Notes under the pieces: generated by a model
The model's database searches: none
Seen by the model: the letters and a program-made list of their open reading frames with translations, nothing else
What the model was told of the DNA's origin: nothing
Made by a program: the position numbers and the translations under genes
From: Phlegmacium glaucopus
Lineage: Eukaryota > Basidiomycota > Agaricomycetes > Agaricales > Cortinariaceae
Reading direction: 5' to 3'
Assembly (NCBI GenBank): GCA_015039465.1
Contig: MU130357.1
Location: forward strand, 407,721-471,720
Length of the DNA stretch: 64,000 nucleotides
Part shown: piece by piece, positions 1 to 11,873 of the stretch
Layout of the letters: each line of letters begins with the position of its first letter
How positions within the stretch are numbered: the first letter of the stretch is position 1

Positions 1-525
1 GCAAGTTCATCAGAAGGGAAGCTATCTCTTATGATATAAATGGGCTGATCTCAATTTTGGAAAAGCAGGTTCTAATTCTTTTAATGGATACAGCGCAAAC
101 TGGATCCTTTCATCCTTGAAGAAATCCTCCTCATGGACTGAAGTCAACCAAGATCCTCGTAAAGAACTACGTGATTACCTCAGTAGTCCTCTTGAAGATA
201 CAACAAATCCAGTCAAGTGGTGGGGGGTATGTATTTATTCAATTATTCCTGATTTTCTCTTTAATTCAAATTCTAGTACCATTCACAACAATACCCAACA
301 CTGTCTTGCATTGCCCGTGACTATCTGGCCATACAAGGTTCATCAGTTGCCTCAGAAAGAGCATTCTCTAGTTCAGGCCATACCGACACTCTACAACGCA
401 ACTCTATGGATCCAGCAGCCTTTGGTTATGTTCAAATCCTTAAAAATGCATACAAGACTAACTTTTTGAATGCTATGGATGAAGCTGATGCCCATGAGGC
501 CTTTGAAGTAATTAATATCAAATAA
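1..525 (+). pseudogene. hAT transposase, C-terminal remnant
   Basis: This is the 3' end of a hAT-superfamily transposase. The first visible part (from about 116) carries LRDYLSSPLED followed by NPVKWW. A phase-0 intron at 227-276 (GTATGT...TAG) follows. The next exon, 277-525, reads YPTLSCIARDYLAIQG and then SSVASERAFSSSG. Together these form the classic hAT C-terminal dimerisation motif: W-W, then YPxLxxIARDYLAI, then SSxxSERxFS. The N-terminal BED finger and the catalytic core lie outside the window or are lost. The frame upstream of 116 is closed by stops, so this is a remnant or the last exons of a truncated copy. The family call is secure; whether the gene is intact to the left cannot be seen. 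Confidence 0.85.
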
Positions 526-580
526 ATATACTTAGTCTACTGTTTTACAATAAATATCCAGTTTTTGTGATTTTTTATGC

Positions 581-746
581 AGTTCATCAGTTCGAACCGG
601 TTCTAGAACTGAACTGAACTGTTAGAACTGGTTCTAAACAGTTCAGTTCAGTTCAGGTTCAGTTCAGCCAAGAGGGTGTCAGTTCAGTTCTCAGTTCAGG
701 CCAAGGGGGTGATGAACTGAACTGAACTGAACTTTGGTAGCCCTAG
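581..746. repeat. GAACCGGTTC-word repeat element, copy 1
   Basis: A short dispersed element made mostly of degenerate GAACTGAACT / AACCGGTTC words. The same family recurs at 8246-8328, 11670-11873, 13589-13817 and 33495-33751, and in mirrored form near 8575-8720 and 10370-10480. Its right end (TTTGGTAGCCCTAG here, TTTGGCATCACTA elsewhere) overlaps the stop codon of the neighbouring minus-strand Myb/SANT-like gene. Insertion may therefore have changed that gene's C-terminus. Confidence 0.75.
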
Positions 747-1870
747 ATAGTAGGTGTCATTTTGGTGCTTATCGACTGTACACGCGATGGCTGAGAGGAT
801 TGGGAAGATGAAGTGTTTCTGGATTTAGGTAAAGATCTAGGTAAGCTGGAAGTCTTCTTTTTAGCTGGTCCCCTACTAGACACGATAGGGGAGGAAAGCT
901 TCGATGACAGAGGGATGGGATTCTCAGATATGGTGGTGGTCGCGGCGTTCAGCTCCTCGTCAGATGTGATGACATCAAGTTTACGTTTACCAAAGGAGTT
1001 GGAAGTGAAAGTAGAAGTGGTGTTGGATTTATGCTGGTCGATGTCCATTGGGTTGATAAGAGTATTTCCAGTGCTATTGTTTGTGCTCATCTCATCTATG
1101 GTACCTTCGCCAAGATCGAGCGTCTCGTTGAGTGGAGCAGGTGGAGCGGTTTGCATTGCCGAGAACGCATTGGCACCCCTTGCGGAAGCATTGGGAATGA
1201 TATCTTGAAAATTTTCGAAGTATGGCCAGCCTTTGTTGCGAAAGGGGGAGATGAGCTTGTTAGACTATATGACAACAGTACAGTAAGATGACAGATGATA
1301 AGATTAACAACTCATGGACTTACCTTTGACGCATTGATATAATTGTTCCATGCAGACACTGCTGCATCGCCCTCAATATTTGCACCTTTCTGACCATCCC
1401 AATGAGTTCCAGATGTAGTATCTTTATACGTTATAATCATTCGAAAGGTAGCCTTGAGCTGCAAATAATATCAGTTTTTATCAAGATTAAAGATGGATAA
1501 GATTGGACTGACTCACCAAATTGTACTTCGTTTTGCACTGTTTTGCAGTCTTGGCGGGTCCTGAAGTCAAGAGGTCTGCTATACAACCTGGTATAGCATT
1601 GAATGTCATGTCCTTGAAAGTCCCTCCATCGCCACTCTCAGCCCTGTGTTCCCAAAGATAGTTGACAAGCGCCTCTACCTCCTTTTCATTCCAAGATGCC
1701 TTTTCCTGGTGCAGGCTAGCCATGAGAAGAGATGTTACAAATTGAGCACCAAGAGCTGTTAAAGACACAGCAGAATTTAAGAGCTTTTGACGTTCAAAAA
1801 GAGGACGGTACCCTGCCATATCATCCATATCATCGATAATCAGGAAGTTGATACATAGCTGAATATTCAT
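743..1870 (-). CDS. Myb/SANT-like DNA-binding domain protein
   Basis: A three-exon minus-strand gene: exon 1 at 1517-1870, exon 2 at 1324-1458 and exon 3 at 743-1264. The introns (1459-1516 and 1265-1323) are phase 0 with consensus GTGAGT/GTAAGT donors, giving about 336 aa. Residues about 58-165 form the Myb/SANT-like domain common in agaricomycetes. It shows ASWNEKEVEALVNYLWEHR, then GPAKTAKQCKTKYN, then SGTHWDGQKGANIEG and AWNNYI. The C-terminal half is Ser/Thr-rich with a basic KRK segment. Members of this family are often multi-copy and some travel with Harbinger-type transposons, but no DDE transposase is visible next to this one. The stop codon falls in the edge of a GAACC repeat, so the native C-terminus may have been longer. 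The ATG at 1870 is a guess; the internal MDDMDDM methionines are alternatives. Function beyond DNA binding is unknown. Confidence 0.8.
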
Positions 1871-2655
1871 CCTGCCACCGGCAACTTCGGCACAACTTCA
1901 ACATGACCCAAAGTTTTGTCCACACAGCGCATCCGAACTAGCTCTAATGTTACTGCTAACTACAGTCTATATCTGGCCTGAATTTTCTCCATTTAAGCCA
2001 TTTTAACGCGCCTCCTGTACTCTGGATGTCCCTGGAGGGTTAAGAGGGGTTCGACTATATATATCGAATGAACGGAAACGGGTCGGAAAATTATGCTCAG
2101 ATAATTGTAATGACGAGAGGGTATAAGTAATCAGATGGATAAATGAAATGGCAATATATTAGAGAGACATTCATCTAGAGTGTAATAGTAATATTCGTAG
2201 ATTAAGACTCCGGTGGGCACCAGTCCTATTAGCACATGTAAGCTGAGTCAACCGACCGTACGCCTAAGCAAACTGAAGTGAGAAGGATGGATGGAGAGAA
2301 AGAGGAGTAAAGTTACGTTTGTGAAAGGCGAAAGTACGAGTTACGGTTGCAACTATACCGAACACGAGGATGCGCGTAAGCTTACCACGAGCTATCATGT
2401 CTCCATCCATCCTATAGCCAGAGGAGAAGTGGTACATCGTTAAAGCTTGTCGTTCGAAGGCTGCCGTTGAAACGTTCATTATTTTACTACCGATGGCGAT
2501 TAGTCGGGTCCATGGGTTTCCAAGCTAGGTGGTCGAAGCCAAGTTAGTTGAATCACCACAACACGGTCACGTGTTCTGTTGAACTTTGTTTTTTGAGTCG
2601 GGACAGTTCTTCCCGACGCTCATTTCATGAACGTAGATCCTCATCATCGTCCATA
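1871..2655. other. Intergenic, divergent promoter region
   Basis: This lies between the minus-strand Myb/SANT-like gene and the plus-strand SAP gene and probably holds both promoters. A TATA-like tatatata run lies near 2056. The 71-codon open frame at 2264-2479 on the minus strand has no recognisable features. Confidence 0.4.
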
Positions 2656-5600
2656 ATGTCGACCACAACTCAAATTTTATTTAATTCTCCCGCATTACAC
2701 TCTCTTAAGCGCGACCAACTTGTCAAATTGTGCAAGATACACGCCATAAAGGCCAATGGCAAAAACGTGGACCTTATCCAACGGCTTCAGCAGCATGCAC
2801 AGACTTTGCCAAAGGATTCACCTCTGAGCATCGCTGCTCGTAGTGATAACCCTGAGGTACAACAGGAAGAGGAAGTTCGAGACGATGTATCATTTCGGAG
2901 CGCAATGCCTCGACCAAGTGAACAATGGGAGGTAGTTATGGATAGCATTGTAGAGGTTGAAGAAAACTCGGAAGGAACACTTTCCTCCCAACGCATAGTC
3001 AATAACAGTGGAACAACTGGCGAGTTCGGAACGGGCAGCTCCAGATGTGCGTATGGCGAATTATATAAAGAGTTTTCCGGTAATAACTTAGCTTTGTTTT
3101 ACAGCTACAACCGTAAGCTCGTCTATTAAAGCATTTGCCACCTCTTGGGGCCTCAAGCGAAACCCCATCAAACCTACACCATCATCGACTGCCTCATCCA
3201 GAATTAGTAATCATGTCGTTACAGAAGTCAGCGACGAACTAGCACGAAACTCAACACCTTACGCGTCTCTTCCCCCTCCCTCTTCGCCCCCTCAAACAGA
3301 TCACTTCGTACTAAACCCACCTCGGATGTCCTTGGACGGAGATGTAGAGATTCCTCTACCAGGACATGTCCTTCGACCAGGTATCCCAGCTCCAGCCAAT
3401 GCACGGCTCAGTCTAGGTTTGGGCCTAGGCGTACCTTCTACTCCAACTCGTCAAAGCCAGCCTACAACAACGATCAGGCTCATTTCAAATCCTTTCCCTA
3501 GTGTTAATTCCAGTTATGGCGCAGGCGAAAATGGAACTCCTCAACTCCAGCCTTTTAACACCACATTTGATCTGATCCTTGGAAGCCCCACACCCAGTGG
3601 CGTACTTGCATCCATGAGCACTTGGCCACCAAGAGACCCCGAAGATGATGTCCCAATGAAAGGCATCTATCCTACCCTAACAGCTGATGATCTTCCGCCT
3701 TCCCTTGTTTCTATAGGGAGTCCCCAGGCCAAGGCCGATCGACGGGAGAAAAATGAAGATGTCGCTATGCCAGGTTTGCTGACTCCCGCGCATGCACGCA
3801 CTTCTGTTCTCGGATCACCCGAACCCTTCATTTTCGGTTCTCCTCTTCCCCAACACAACGTCACTAATACCCAATTCCGTGTTGCCGCCGCCTCTGTTTT
3901 GGAAGAAATGAATAAACGCCTTCGTGAAGAAGGGGTTGACGAAATCCAAACCGACATCATCGCAAAGCTGCGGCCAGGTGCTAGTGTCCTCCATGGCACT
4001 CCAGATGGTAGAGAAATTAAGCCAATGCCAGGGGCGAAGAGAGGAGAAATTAAGGAGAAATTCCAGAAGTTACATGAAAGCGAGTTTGAGAGAATGGAGG
4101 GGATTGATGGATTGATGAAGAGAAGAACTGAACGGTCACCTCAAAAACGTGAAGAGAAGGAGAAGGTTGTTATTGGGAAGAAACGTAAATCCAATGCGAT
4201 TGAGAAGGGGAGCGTTGATGGGCTTGGACCACACAGACCGAGTGCGTTTGTTGGTAGAGCTAGCTCGACGAGGGTGATTAGTAACGGCCGACGCTCGAAA
4301 GTTGTCATTCCCGGTGCTTTTGGTTCCAAAGACGAAGAAGAGGATGAGGCAGAAGAAGACGCAAGGACTGGGAAACGCGTCAGGATGGATCCTGAGGTTC
4401 AATCATCGCTGTTAGGCGAAGGAGAGAAGAAAAGCGAGCAAGAAATCCGTTTGCAAAGGGAGAATGAGGCTATTCGGAAAAGATTAGAAGCAAATAGAGC
4501 TAGAAGACGCAGTAGTGCTGCTCACGGGGGTTTGCAAGGAAGGAAGAGTGGAAGGATAAGTTCGGGAAGACCAAGTCTTCTAGGTAAGACTACCTTTTTC
4601 TTTTCTTTCACTTCTGGCGCTGACTTTCATCATCAGGTAAACCTAAACCTAAGCCTTCTCGCTTTGGTTTTCTATCATCTGCCAAATCACTTGTTCAAAG
4701 CGTATGGAATCGTGGAAAGGCTCCTGCGCCTGTTGCCGCCAGCAATATCCCCAAGCCTTCGCCTGCGAATGCGAATGTCTCAACTAAACCTGCCCCCGCT
4801 CCTACTGCAAAGGCTAAAGTAGGTCCACCACCCCTTGGCCCTACAAAGAAGTCATCCATAGCACCTGCGCGCCCAACAACAGCCGTCGCCAGTGGTAGCA
4901 GGATTCCTTCTATGCGCAATGCTAATAATAAAGCAGATGGAAAATCAGAGGAAGAAGGCAAACTAGCTGTTCCTAACGGTAATGCTATTGGGAAAGGCAC
5001 CAACACCTCTACCTCGTCTTCTCGGTCTCGATCTAGGTCTCCGCTGCCTTCTTTTACTAGTACCTCTGCTTCAAGGAACAGTCTGCAAAGCAATGCTGGA
5101 ACACGCACAAGTCGTACAAGCTCTGTAGTTGGTGGACCTGCGTCGCGTAATAGCTCCCTTGTTGGAACAGGCATCTCAAGAAATTCTGGCAATACGGCGG
5201 GAGTGTCGTCGATCGGTACCCGGATTTCATCTACTAGGATGTCTTCCACAGGAGCTATCAGTAGTGTGGGTTCGAAGAAAGCCTTGGGGGGCGCTTCTGT
5301 TACTTCGAGGACTTCCTCTACTGGGTCGTCGAGATTGTCCTCGATGACTTCTCGACTCTTCGCGCCCACTGCTAGTTCACTAGCGAAGGGTAGTCGTCCT
5401 TCACCTGGAGGAGGGGGGCTAAAGGCCGTCTCTGAGGATCGACAACATCCCCCTCTAGGAATGATAACCAACAGTTCAGCTCTTCATTCCCCTGAGATCT
5501 CTTCTCCAAACTCGAGGCAGATTTTCAGCAAGCCTCTGTTATTACCTCAACAATCGGGTATACCTACCCCTGTGAAGAACCAAAGAATTGCTAGTAATGA

Positions 5601-6006
5601 TTCGATGACTTTGGCTCGAACGAATTCGATTCAAAGATCTTTGACTGGAAGGAAGCCTCGGATATCAAGATCGAAGGTGATTGCTAGGTTAGCTTCGCAG
5701 AGAGCTGCTAATGGGAGCGGGAGCGGGAATGGGAAAGGACCTTTGGGTAATACTAGCGGCGGATTAGCACCAAGAGCGTCGAATGATACTGCCAGTGGGA
5801 GGACGAGGTCCAGCCTTGGGGCTAAAATTTCAAGAGCAAGCTATGGTGGTGGAACGAGGTCTCGAGCTAGTGGCGGAGGCAATGTCTTAATGAGTGCCAA
5901 GAAGAGGGCTAGGCAAAGTGAATATGCGAGGAGGAAGAGTAGGGTTGTTGCTCCGTTGGTATTGGATAGAGATAGGGGATCTATGGATGTTGATGATAGC
6001 CAGTAG
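2656..6006 (+). CDS. SAP-like domain, Ser/Arg-rich disordered protein
   Basis: Three exons join cleanly: 2656-3046, 3105-4583 and 4637-6006. The introns (3047-3104, GTGCGT...ACAG; 4584-4636, GTAAGA...CAG) are both phase 1, giving about 1,079 aa. I chose the ATG at 2656 (MSTTTQILFN) because the SAP-like helix pair follows at residues 17-44: LKRDQLVKLCKIHAIKANG, then NVDLIQRLQ. The rest is low complexity. It contains a charged coiled-coil-like stretch (about 480-505, EIRLQRENEAIRKRLEANRA) and a basic RFGFLSSAKSLVQSVWN patch. A long Ser/Thr/Arg-rich tail ends MDVDDSQ. SAP domains usually bind AT-rich DNA or chromatin, so a nuclear role is inferred. I do not recognise a named orthologue. A decayed piece of this gene recurs at 33,755-33,813. 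Confidence 0.78.
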
Positions 6007-6390
6007 GCGACATTGGTGAGAAGTCACTAGTCAGGGCTGGCCACCTGGCTCTTGCTTAGCCTGGACATTCTTTTTTTTTCTGTTCATCTTTGCAATTATT
6101 CCTCTCTTCAAGTTCTTGAATCTTGAACTCTGTTCCCTCGCTATGTTCCCTCATGTTTCAAGTTCCCAATATTGCGCTCCTATGTTATAACATTATTTGT
6201 ATTTGTATGATATGTACATGTTACAATACACAGTAACGTCCCTCGTCTGCTTCTGTCCAGAACTGTTGACTAGCTCTAAGTCCCCTAATAGTTGGGGTGC
6301 TGATGCCAATAGACTGGGAGAAAACAGCAGAGGTGGTAGCCGTGACATGGCTCTTTGCGATAACGGTAACTACCTTACTGTAACGAATGC
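6007..6390. other. 3' flank of the SAP gene
   Basis: Pyrimidine-rich, probably 3' UTR and terminator. No gene is seen. The last 8 bases (6383-6390) are the target-site duplication of the next element. Confidence 0.4.
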
Positions 6391-6961
6391 CAAGGGGTAT
6401 GCATGCACAAACTCAGCTACACGACCTTGTTTTTTGCGTTTAAGGCACCCTCCCCACTTGCCTAATTAGGAAGGTCACATGATTATATAATTATATTTTA
6501 TGTTTTTTTTATAATAAAATTTAAATTTAATTAATCTTTTTGTCACCACTTTTGACTCCCAACCATATACCCCACATCTTTTTGTGTTCATCATCACAGA
6601 ACCAACCTCCTGTTGGTCTTCCAAGTAGTCCTTGGCATGTGAGACAATACTAAAGTGATATTCATTTAGTAAAGAAAACTAGAAGAAAACAAGAAATTTA
6701 CAGTCAATTTGCAAATTTAGACTTTGACAATGCTTAGAGAGAGAGAAAGGCACTGATTTACTCAACAATGGCCTATTTTTGTTACATGTGACTTAGCTTT
6801 TTGATAATAATGTGCAAAATTGATATTATTTTGCTCAAAATGGGTTCATTCTAGATAAAAATGATGCAATATGTCTAATTTCTACATAGACTTTACCCAG
6901 GAACCACATTTTTGGCAAAAATAAAGGTTGTGTGCCAGAGTTTGCCGGTGCATACCCCTTG
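6391..6961. mobile_element. hAT-type MITE, 571 bp, with 8-bp TSD
   Basis: The left terminus CAAGGGGTATGC and the right terminus GCATACCCCTTG form an imperfect 24-bp inverted repeat. The flanks are acgaatgc (6383-6390) and atgaatgc (6962-6969), 7 of 8 identical. This matches the 8-bp duplication made by hAT transposases. The interior is AT-rich and non-coding, so the element is non-autonomous. Confidence 0.75.
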
Positions 6962-7739
6962 ATGAATGCTATGCCCTACCATTGAATGGCAGCATTGGCA
7001 GGCCGCCCCAATCCACACACCCCATACCTTAGTCATTCGGAACTCTACCTCTAAACTACTTCTACCAGACCTCCATTATCAACATCAGCTATAGCAGCCG
7101 GCTCTAGCAGGATTTTTATTGATACAACGACTTCCAGCTTGGGCTTTTGTTGGGAACTTGGAACTGGCCTCGCCACTGGCAATTTTACAAACCTTTGCAT
7201 TTGTGAGCATACACAGGTGACAGGATGGGACAAATTGTTTGACCCTTCTTTCACTTTTTGTATCTGACAGAAAAGCGAAACATCCAAAGTTGGGCTTTAT
7301 GCATCACAGGACTGTGTCATACTTTTAGGATTTGAATAGAGAGCATGGATGGAGGATACATATGTGAATGAAAACAAGAACATTACAAAAAGGGAATAGA
7401 ATGATTATGTTGCCAGAATAAGGATCTATTCTGCGCAGAACTGTTAGGCATTGATGGAGCAGAAAACACTCACCACCAGGTGCATGAAGGGATATACCAC
7501 ACAGGTGCCTTCAAATTTTTTGAACAGCACACATCATCTTCAGATCCTCAGCCGTCTTCAGATCTTTGGTTATGACAACTACAACAGCAAGGCATACTCC
7601 AGTGCCACACACAGGGACTACTGCAAGGTAGGTATTGGAGTTTACCAAAAAGAACCTGAGATAGGGACACATGCTATATCTTACTATATTTTGCTATAAC
7701 TCGCTATGACAAAAAATCTGAGTTTGCCAAATTGCTGAT
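6962..7739. other. Unassigned spacer
   Basis: Only short, unconvincing open frames occur here. I see no domain, tRNA or terminal repeat. Confidence 0.35.
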
Positions 7740-7939
7740 GAAGCAGAAAACATACTTTTTGCAACAAGGACCAAAATCAAAGACATTAAGCCCATCCTTG
7801 ACTCAGAACCACCAACCACTTTTGAAGGTTAAGAATTACACCACTATATTGTCACAGCCTCTGAGACATGGGTTTGAATGGAATGACAGGCAGAAAATTG
7901 TTGTTGACTGGTCGCTCTACCTCAACAACTTGAGACATG
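7740..7939 (+). pseudogene. Protein-kinase gene fragment, copy of 58,600-58,797
   Basis: This stretch is near-identical to the kinase fragment at 58,600-58,797, in the same orientation. It encodes AENILFATRTKIKDIKP (one frame) followed by LSQPLRHGFEWND, but one extra base between the two parts breaks the frame. The similarity ends at gacatg|gtaag, an exon/intron boundary. That indicates a piece of a kinase gene with its exon end, not a processed copy. It has no catalytic loop of its own and is not functional. Confidence 0.7.
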
Positions 7940-8055
7940 GTAAGGGTTTCCCTCCATTTTCATTAGTTTGTGGGGTTCTTATTACATTTTAATAGCCCAG
8001 CAGCGGAAATACAAACCAGAAAAGAATGAAGACTATTTATCTGCACCTGAGACCT

Positions 8056-8245
8056 CATCAGGAAAAATGACCTCTGCCCTAGGCTGTCCTGAAATGTCCT
8101 GGGGTGCCCCAGGCAGCTCAGGGTGCTCAGGTCAAGAGGTCGCCCTGGGGTGCAAGTTACCTATGTATAAAAAGTCTTAGGCTGTCCTGTGGCAACCTGA
8201 GGCAACCTGAGAGCATCCTGAGGCAACCTGAGAGTGTCCTCAGGC
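8056..8245. repeat. CATCAGGAAAA-type element, TGTCCTGAGG words, right end lost
   Basis: Starts with catcaggaaaaatgacc, the same terminus as the Plavaka element (39,320) and close to the fold-back element (35,147). It is then filled with GTCCTG / GGCAACCTGAG words. The matching right terminus is absent: it is cut off by the GAACC element starting at 8246. Confidence 0.6.
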
Positions 8246-8328
8246 TAGTGATGCCAAAGTTCGGTTCTGAACCAATGCAAGAACTGAGAACCGGGAGGAC
8301 CAAACCATCGGTTCAGGTTCAGTTTAGT
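8246..8328. repeat. GAACC-word element, truncated copy
   Basis: Begins TAGTGATGCCAAAGTTCGG, the same edge as the copies at 11.8 and 13.6 kb. It is cut after about 80 bp by a second element starting tagtgatgggcagggg. Confidence 0.6.
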
Positions 8329-8371
8329 GATGGGCAGGGGTTTGGGAAACCCCTGGGGTACAAGGGTAAGG

Positions 8372-10945
8372 GTAACACGTGGTAGGTTTTCTATATATTT
8401 GGTGGGTGTTAAAACAAAAGAATAAAGGATGAAGGGGTCATAATATGATCATATAAATAGATAGTGATAAAATAATAATTATAATAATAATAATAAGACA
8501 ACCACTCTGGTAAGTTTATAGACCAAATATATACAAAAGATCGTAGTCTAGGTTTCCCTGATTCCGACGGACTCCATCACTACGGTTTCAAGTCAAGTCA
8601 AGCCAAGAAGTTGGTAAAAACTTCTTGACTCTTGGTTTGACTACCCAGAGAGTGACTTGACTTGACCTTGACCTTGGCCAAGATAGCCAAGTCAGACCAA
8701 GATCTTGGCCAAGTTTGGCAGTTTGGTTACTTTTTTGGAATATTAAATATTAAAATTATACTACCCGGTGACCCTCATGAAATAAAATCAAATTATTCGA
8801 TGTTCATTAGATGATCGTTATTGTCATACTACTTTATGTTTTTTATCCAGTATGTTACGATTAAAGGTCCTGTCACAATAGCAAGTAAGTAATATATGGT
8901 ATGGAAGTCATCCATACGTAGTCCGCTCCCACTTAAAGGAAGGCCTACCCGATGCTGTCCGCCTTTGGCTTCACCTCTGAACCTCAAGTAGCCGTGAGAC
9001 TAGTTGTTCCTACTAATTCATCACTATCTATACTACTTGATTCAACTTACGAGTGTAATTGCAGTCGTCGACCTTATGAATGTCCTCGTTCTAGTAACTA
9101 GGGGCTTCACCTTTGGTTTCATCTCTCATCTAATACCCTCCGGACTAACTACTCCTACCAATTTACGAATTCCTACGCTACCCACTTCGACTTGTGAGTG
9201 TCATTACGGATGTAGAACTTGCGAGACGGTCGCTGAACTTATTGAACACACGAACGTCGGTGTCGTAAGCGTCCTTGCCTATCGTACCCTAGCCGCCACG
9301 AACAAAACTACCAGCTGTAGCTTCAACGACCAAGTCTCGAACTTAGGTCTCGTAGTAACTACCAGTCTACCTACTAAAGTACCACGTCCATCTTCAACTT
9401 CTACACCTTACCCACGAACCACATTAGCTTAGCTGTTCACTGCTGCCGAGGAGCTACCAGGGTCGCTTACTTCGCTCGCATACCTGGTTTTTAGTTGTAA
9501 CTCTTCTTTACCAAAGTTTTTCTGTACCTGTCCGACTGCGGACGTATCCGTCATTAGACCGGCGTACACACCTATGGTCTGAGCCACAACCAGAGTTACG
9601 AGCTCCTCCGCCTCCTACAACCATACAACCGGAGCAGTTCACGTTACAGAAGAAGAAGGACTCGGAGAAGGAGCGACCCACTATCATGTAAATGCAGGTA
9701 GACCAGGACTAGGAGAAGTAGGAGGAAGAGAAGAAGAAGAAGGAGGAGGAGGAGTGAGAACAGACGCAGGGACCCAAAGAGCAGACTATGTATCATCTTA
9801 CGTAGTACCGATGCCAGTTCGAACTTAAACACTACACAGACAACCGCATTCTTCAACCATACAAACAACAACCCGTGTAACTAAGCAATAACTATAAACG
9901 AGTAACAACAACAAACAAACAATAGTAAACAACAACAGGTAAACCGTAGAAACAAGCAGTAGTCAACGGACAGCATCAAATGTAATCTTTATTCAGTTTT
10001 GGATTTTTTCATGGAGTCTTCCGGGTTCCCCATCACGGTAGGTACAGACAATAGCAACACGATTGACAGTAACACTAATAACAACAACACGAATAACAAC
10101 AGTAGGGACACATTAAAGTATCAGTATAACATAATTAATTTAGTTCTTTGAATGGTTTTATTGAAGGGATCATCCCTCAACAACCACAATCGTAACAATC
10201 AACAAGCGTAACGCAGTCAACACAAAACAACTATCGACTCTCAGTTACTCTAAAAATTTTGAGGTTGAGGGTTTTATACCCAAGACCGCGAACAGACCGT
10301 GGATTGTTATAAAATATCTAATATTTAAGTTAAGACGCGTCTTTTTAATCTTTTTTTTAACTACCTTTCAAACCAAGTTTGGTCAAGTTTGACCAAGAGT
10401 TTTTAAATCTTTACACTCTTGGTTCTTGGCTTGGCTGTCGGGTTTTAGGGACCTGACTTGACTTGACTTGATCACTACCAGTTCCCATTGGGGCCCCACC
10501 TTAATCCGACTGGGAATGGGAATGGGAGGTTTTTGGGAATGGGAACCGACTCCCATTCCCAAAACCTCCCATTCCCATTCCCAAAGACTCCCCAACCTCC
10601 CATTCTTTGGGGTCGTCCCAAATCACGTTCCCAAACCAGGTTTAGGAAGGAGTTCGAAACATTAGGTTTCCTCGGAAGTTTCATCGATAATAAATTTTGT
10701 ACAAGTCCCACAATTTCCACAAATCGTTATCTAAAATTTACTTTATCTCTCCCAAACTGATCATAAAATTCGATGACTAACAACACTTTCGTCACTCCGG
10801 AGAAATCTAACGAAAAAGAGACTAAATTTCAGTTAAAATATCTATGTGTTGTCAATCTAGTGAGACTATAGTCTCTTTATTTTTAAGGGTTTTTATGGGA
10901 CTGGGGAGGTCCTCCCATTCCCAAAAAGTTCCCAGTTTTTTAGAC
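8372..10945. other. Mirrored segment A (reversed, not complemented)
   Basis: Read right to left without complementing, this stretch becomes normal fungal repeat and gene sequence. Positions about 8372-9477 are the plain reversal of 10,972-12,095. For example gagctaccagggtcgcttac at 9451-9470 is cattcgctgggaccatcgag (10,979-10,998) spelled backwards. Positions 8575-9477 correspond with no shift to 10,972-11,874; a few indels occur further out. Read backwards, 9,880-9,640 encodes an acidic region (runs of Glu/Asp) leading into the FunK1-like motif ARFIRWDHRGAVV. Backward 10,370-10,200 matches forward sequence near 32,400-32,500. Forward and reverse-complement ORFs here, including the Leu-rich one at 9644-9871, are meaningless. 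Confidence 0.85.
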
Positions 10946-10970
10946 AAAAAAAAAAAAAAAAAAAAAAAAA
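10946..10970. repeat. Poly-A run (25 A) at the edge of segment A
   Basis: A homopolymer that sits exactly where mirrored sequence stops and normal sequence resumes. A similar run lies inside mirrored segment C near 41,806. Confidence 0.7.
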
Positions 10971-11240
10971 TCTCGCTTCATTCGCTGGGACCATCGAGGA
11001 GCCGTCGTCACTTGTCGATTCGATTACACCAAGCACCCATTCCACATCTTCAACTTCTACCTGCACCATGAAATCATCCATCTGACCATCAATGATGCTC
11101 TGGATTCAAGCTCTGAACCAGCAACTTCGATGTCGACCATCAAAACAAGCACCGCCGATCCCATGCTATCCGTTCCTGCGAATGCTGTGGCTGCAAGCGC
11201 ACAAGTTATTCAAGTCGCTGGCAGAGCGTTCAAGATGTAG
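10971..11240 (+). pseudogene. FunK1-type fungal protein kinase fragment
   Basis: Correctly oriented sequence encodes RFIRWDHRGAVVTCRFDYTK, then an Ala-rich stretch ending VIQVAGRAFKM before a stop. The segment FIRWDxxGAVVTxxFDYT is a hallmark of the N-terminal region of basidiomycete FunK1 kinases. Upstream coding sequence exists only inside mirrored segment A. No kinase catalytic motifs follow before the repeats, so this is a fragment or a misassembled gene. Confidence 0.6.
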
Positions 11241-11669
11241 GCATTACTGTGAGTGTTCAGCTTCACCCATCGCATCCTTAAGCATTTAACCATCCTCATC
11301 AATCAGGCCTCCCATAATCTACTCTCTACTTTGGTTTCCACTTCGGGGATCAATGATCTTGCTCCTGTAAGTATTCCAGCTGCTGACGTTAAAGTGAGCA
11401 TTCAACTTAGTTCATTGTATCTATCACTACTTAATCATCCTTGTTGATCAGAGTGCCGATGAACTCCAAGTCTCCACTTCGGTTTCCGCCTGTCGTAGCC
11501 CATCCGGAAGGAAATTCACCCTCGCCTGATGCATACCTACTGAAGGTATGGTATATAATGAATGAACGATAACACTGTCCTGGAAATTAGCATTGTATGA
11601 CCTATTTTTTGTATTTCATCATACTGTTATTGCTAGTAGATTACTTGTAGCTTATTAAACTAAAATAAA
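11241..11669. other. Unassigned spacer
   Basis: Possibly downstream exons of the kinase-like fragment (Ser/Pro-rich short frames); no motif is recognised. The same stretch appears mirrored at about 8780-9208. Confidence 0.35.
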
Positions 11670-11873
11670 GTACTCCCAGTGGCCCATCATATTAAAATTA
11701 TAAATTATAAGGTTTTTTCATTGGTTTGACGGTTTGAACCGGTTCTAGAACCAGACTGAACCGATAGAACCGGTTCCAGTTCCAGTTCAGTTCAGTGAGA
11801 GACCCATCAGTTTGGTTCTCAGTTCTTCAAAAATGGTTGAAGAACCGAACTGAACTGAACTTTGGCATCACTA
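11670..11873. repeat. GAACCGGTTC-word element
   Basis: A near full-length copy in the same orientation as 33,495-33,751: ggtttgaaccggttctagaa on the left, TTTGGCATCACTA on the right. Its plain reversal is what makes the TCAAGTCAAG words at 8575-8720. Confidence 0.75.

Noticed and set aside
2264..2479. 71-codon minus-strand frame between the Myb/SANT and SAP genes
   Set aside because: No motif, no supporting splice structure, located in a divergent promoter region.
8575..8720. A distinct TCAAGTCAAG-word repeat family
   Set aside because: It is the plain reversal of the GAACTGAACT element at 11,730-11,874, not a separate family.
9644..9871. Leu-rich open frame on the minus strand, membrane-protein-like
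   Set aside because: Product of reading a backwards acidic coding stretch; lies in mirrored segment A.
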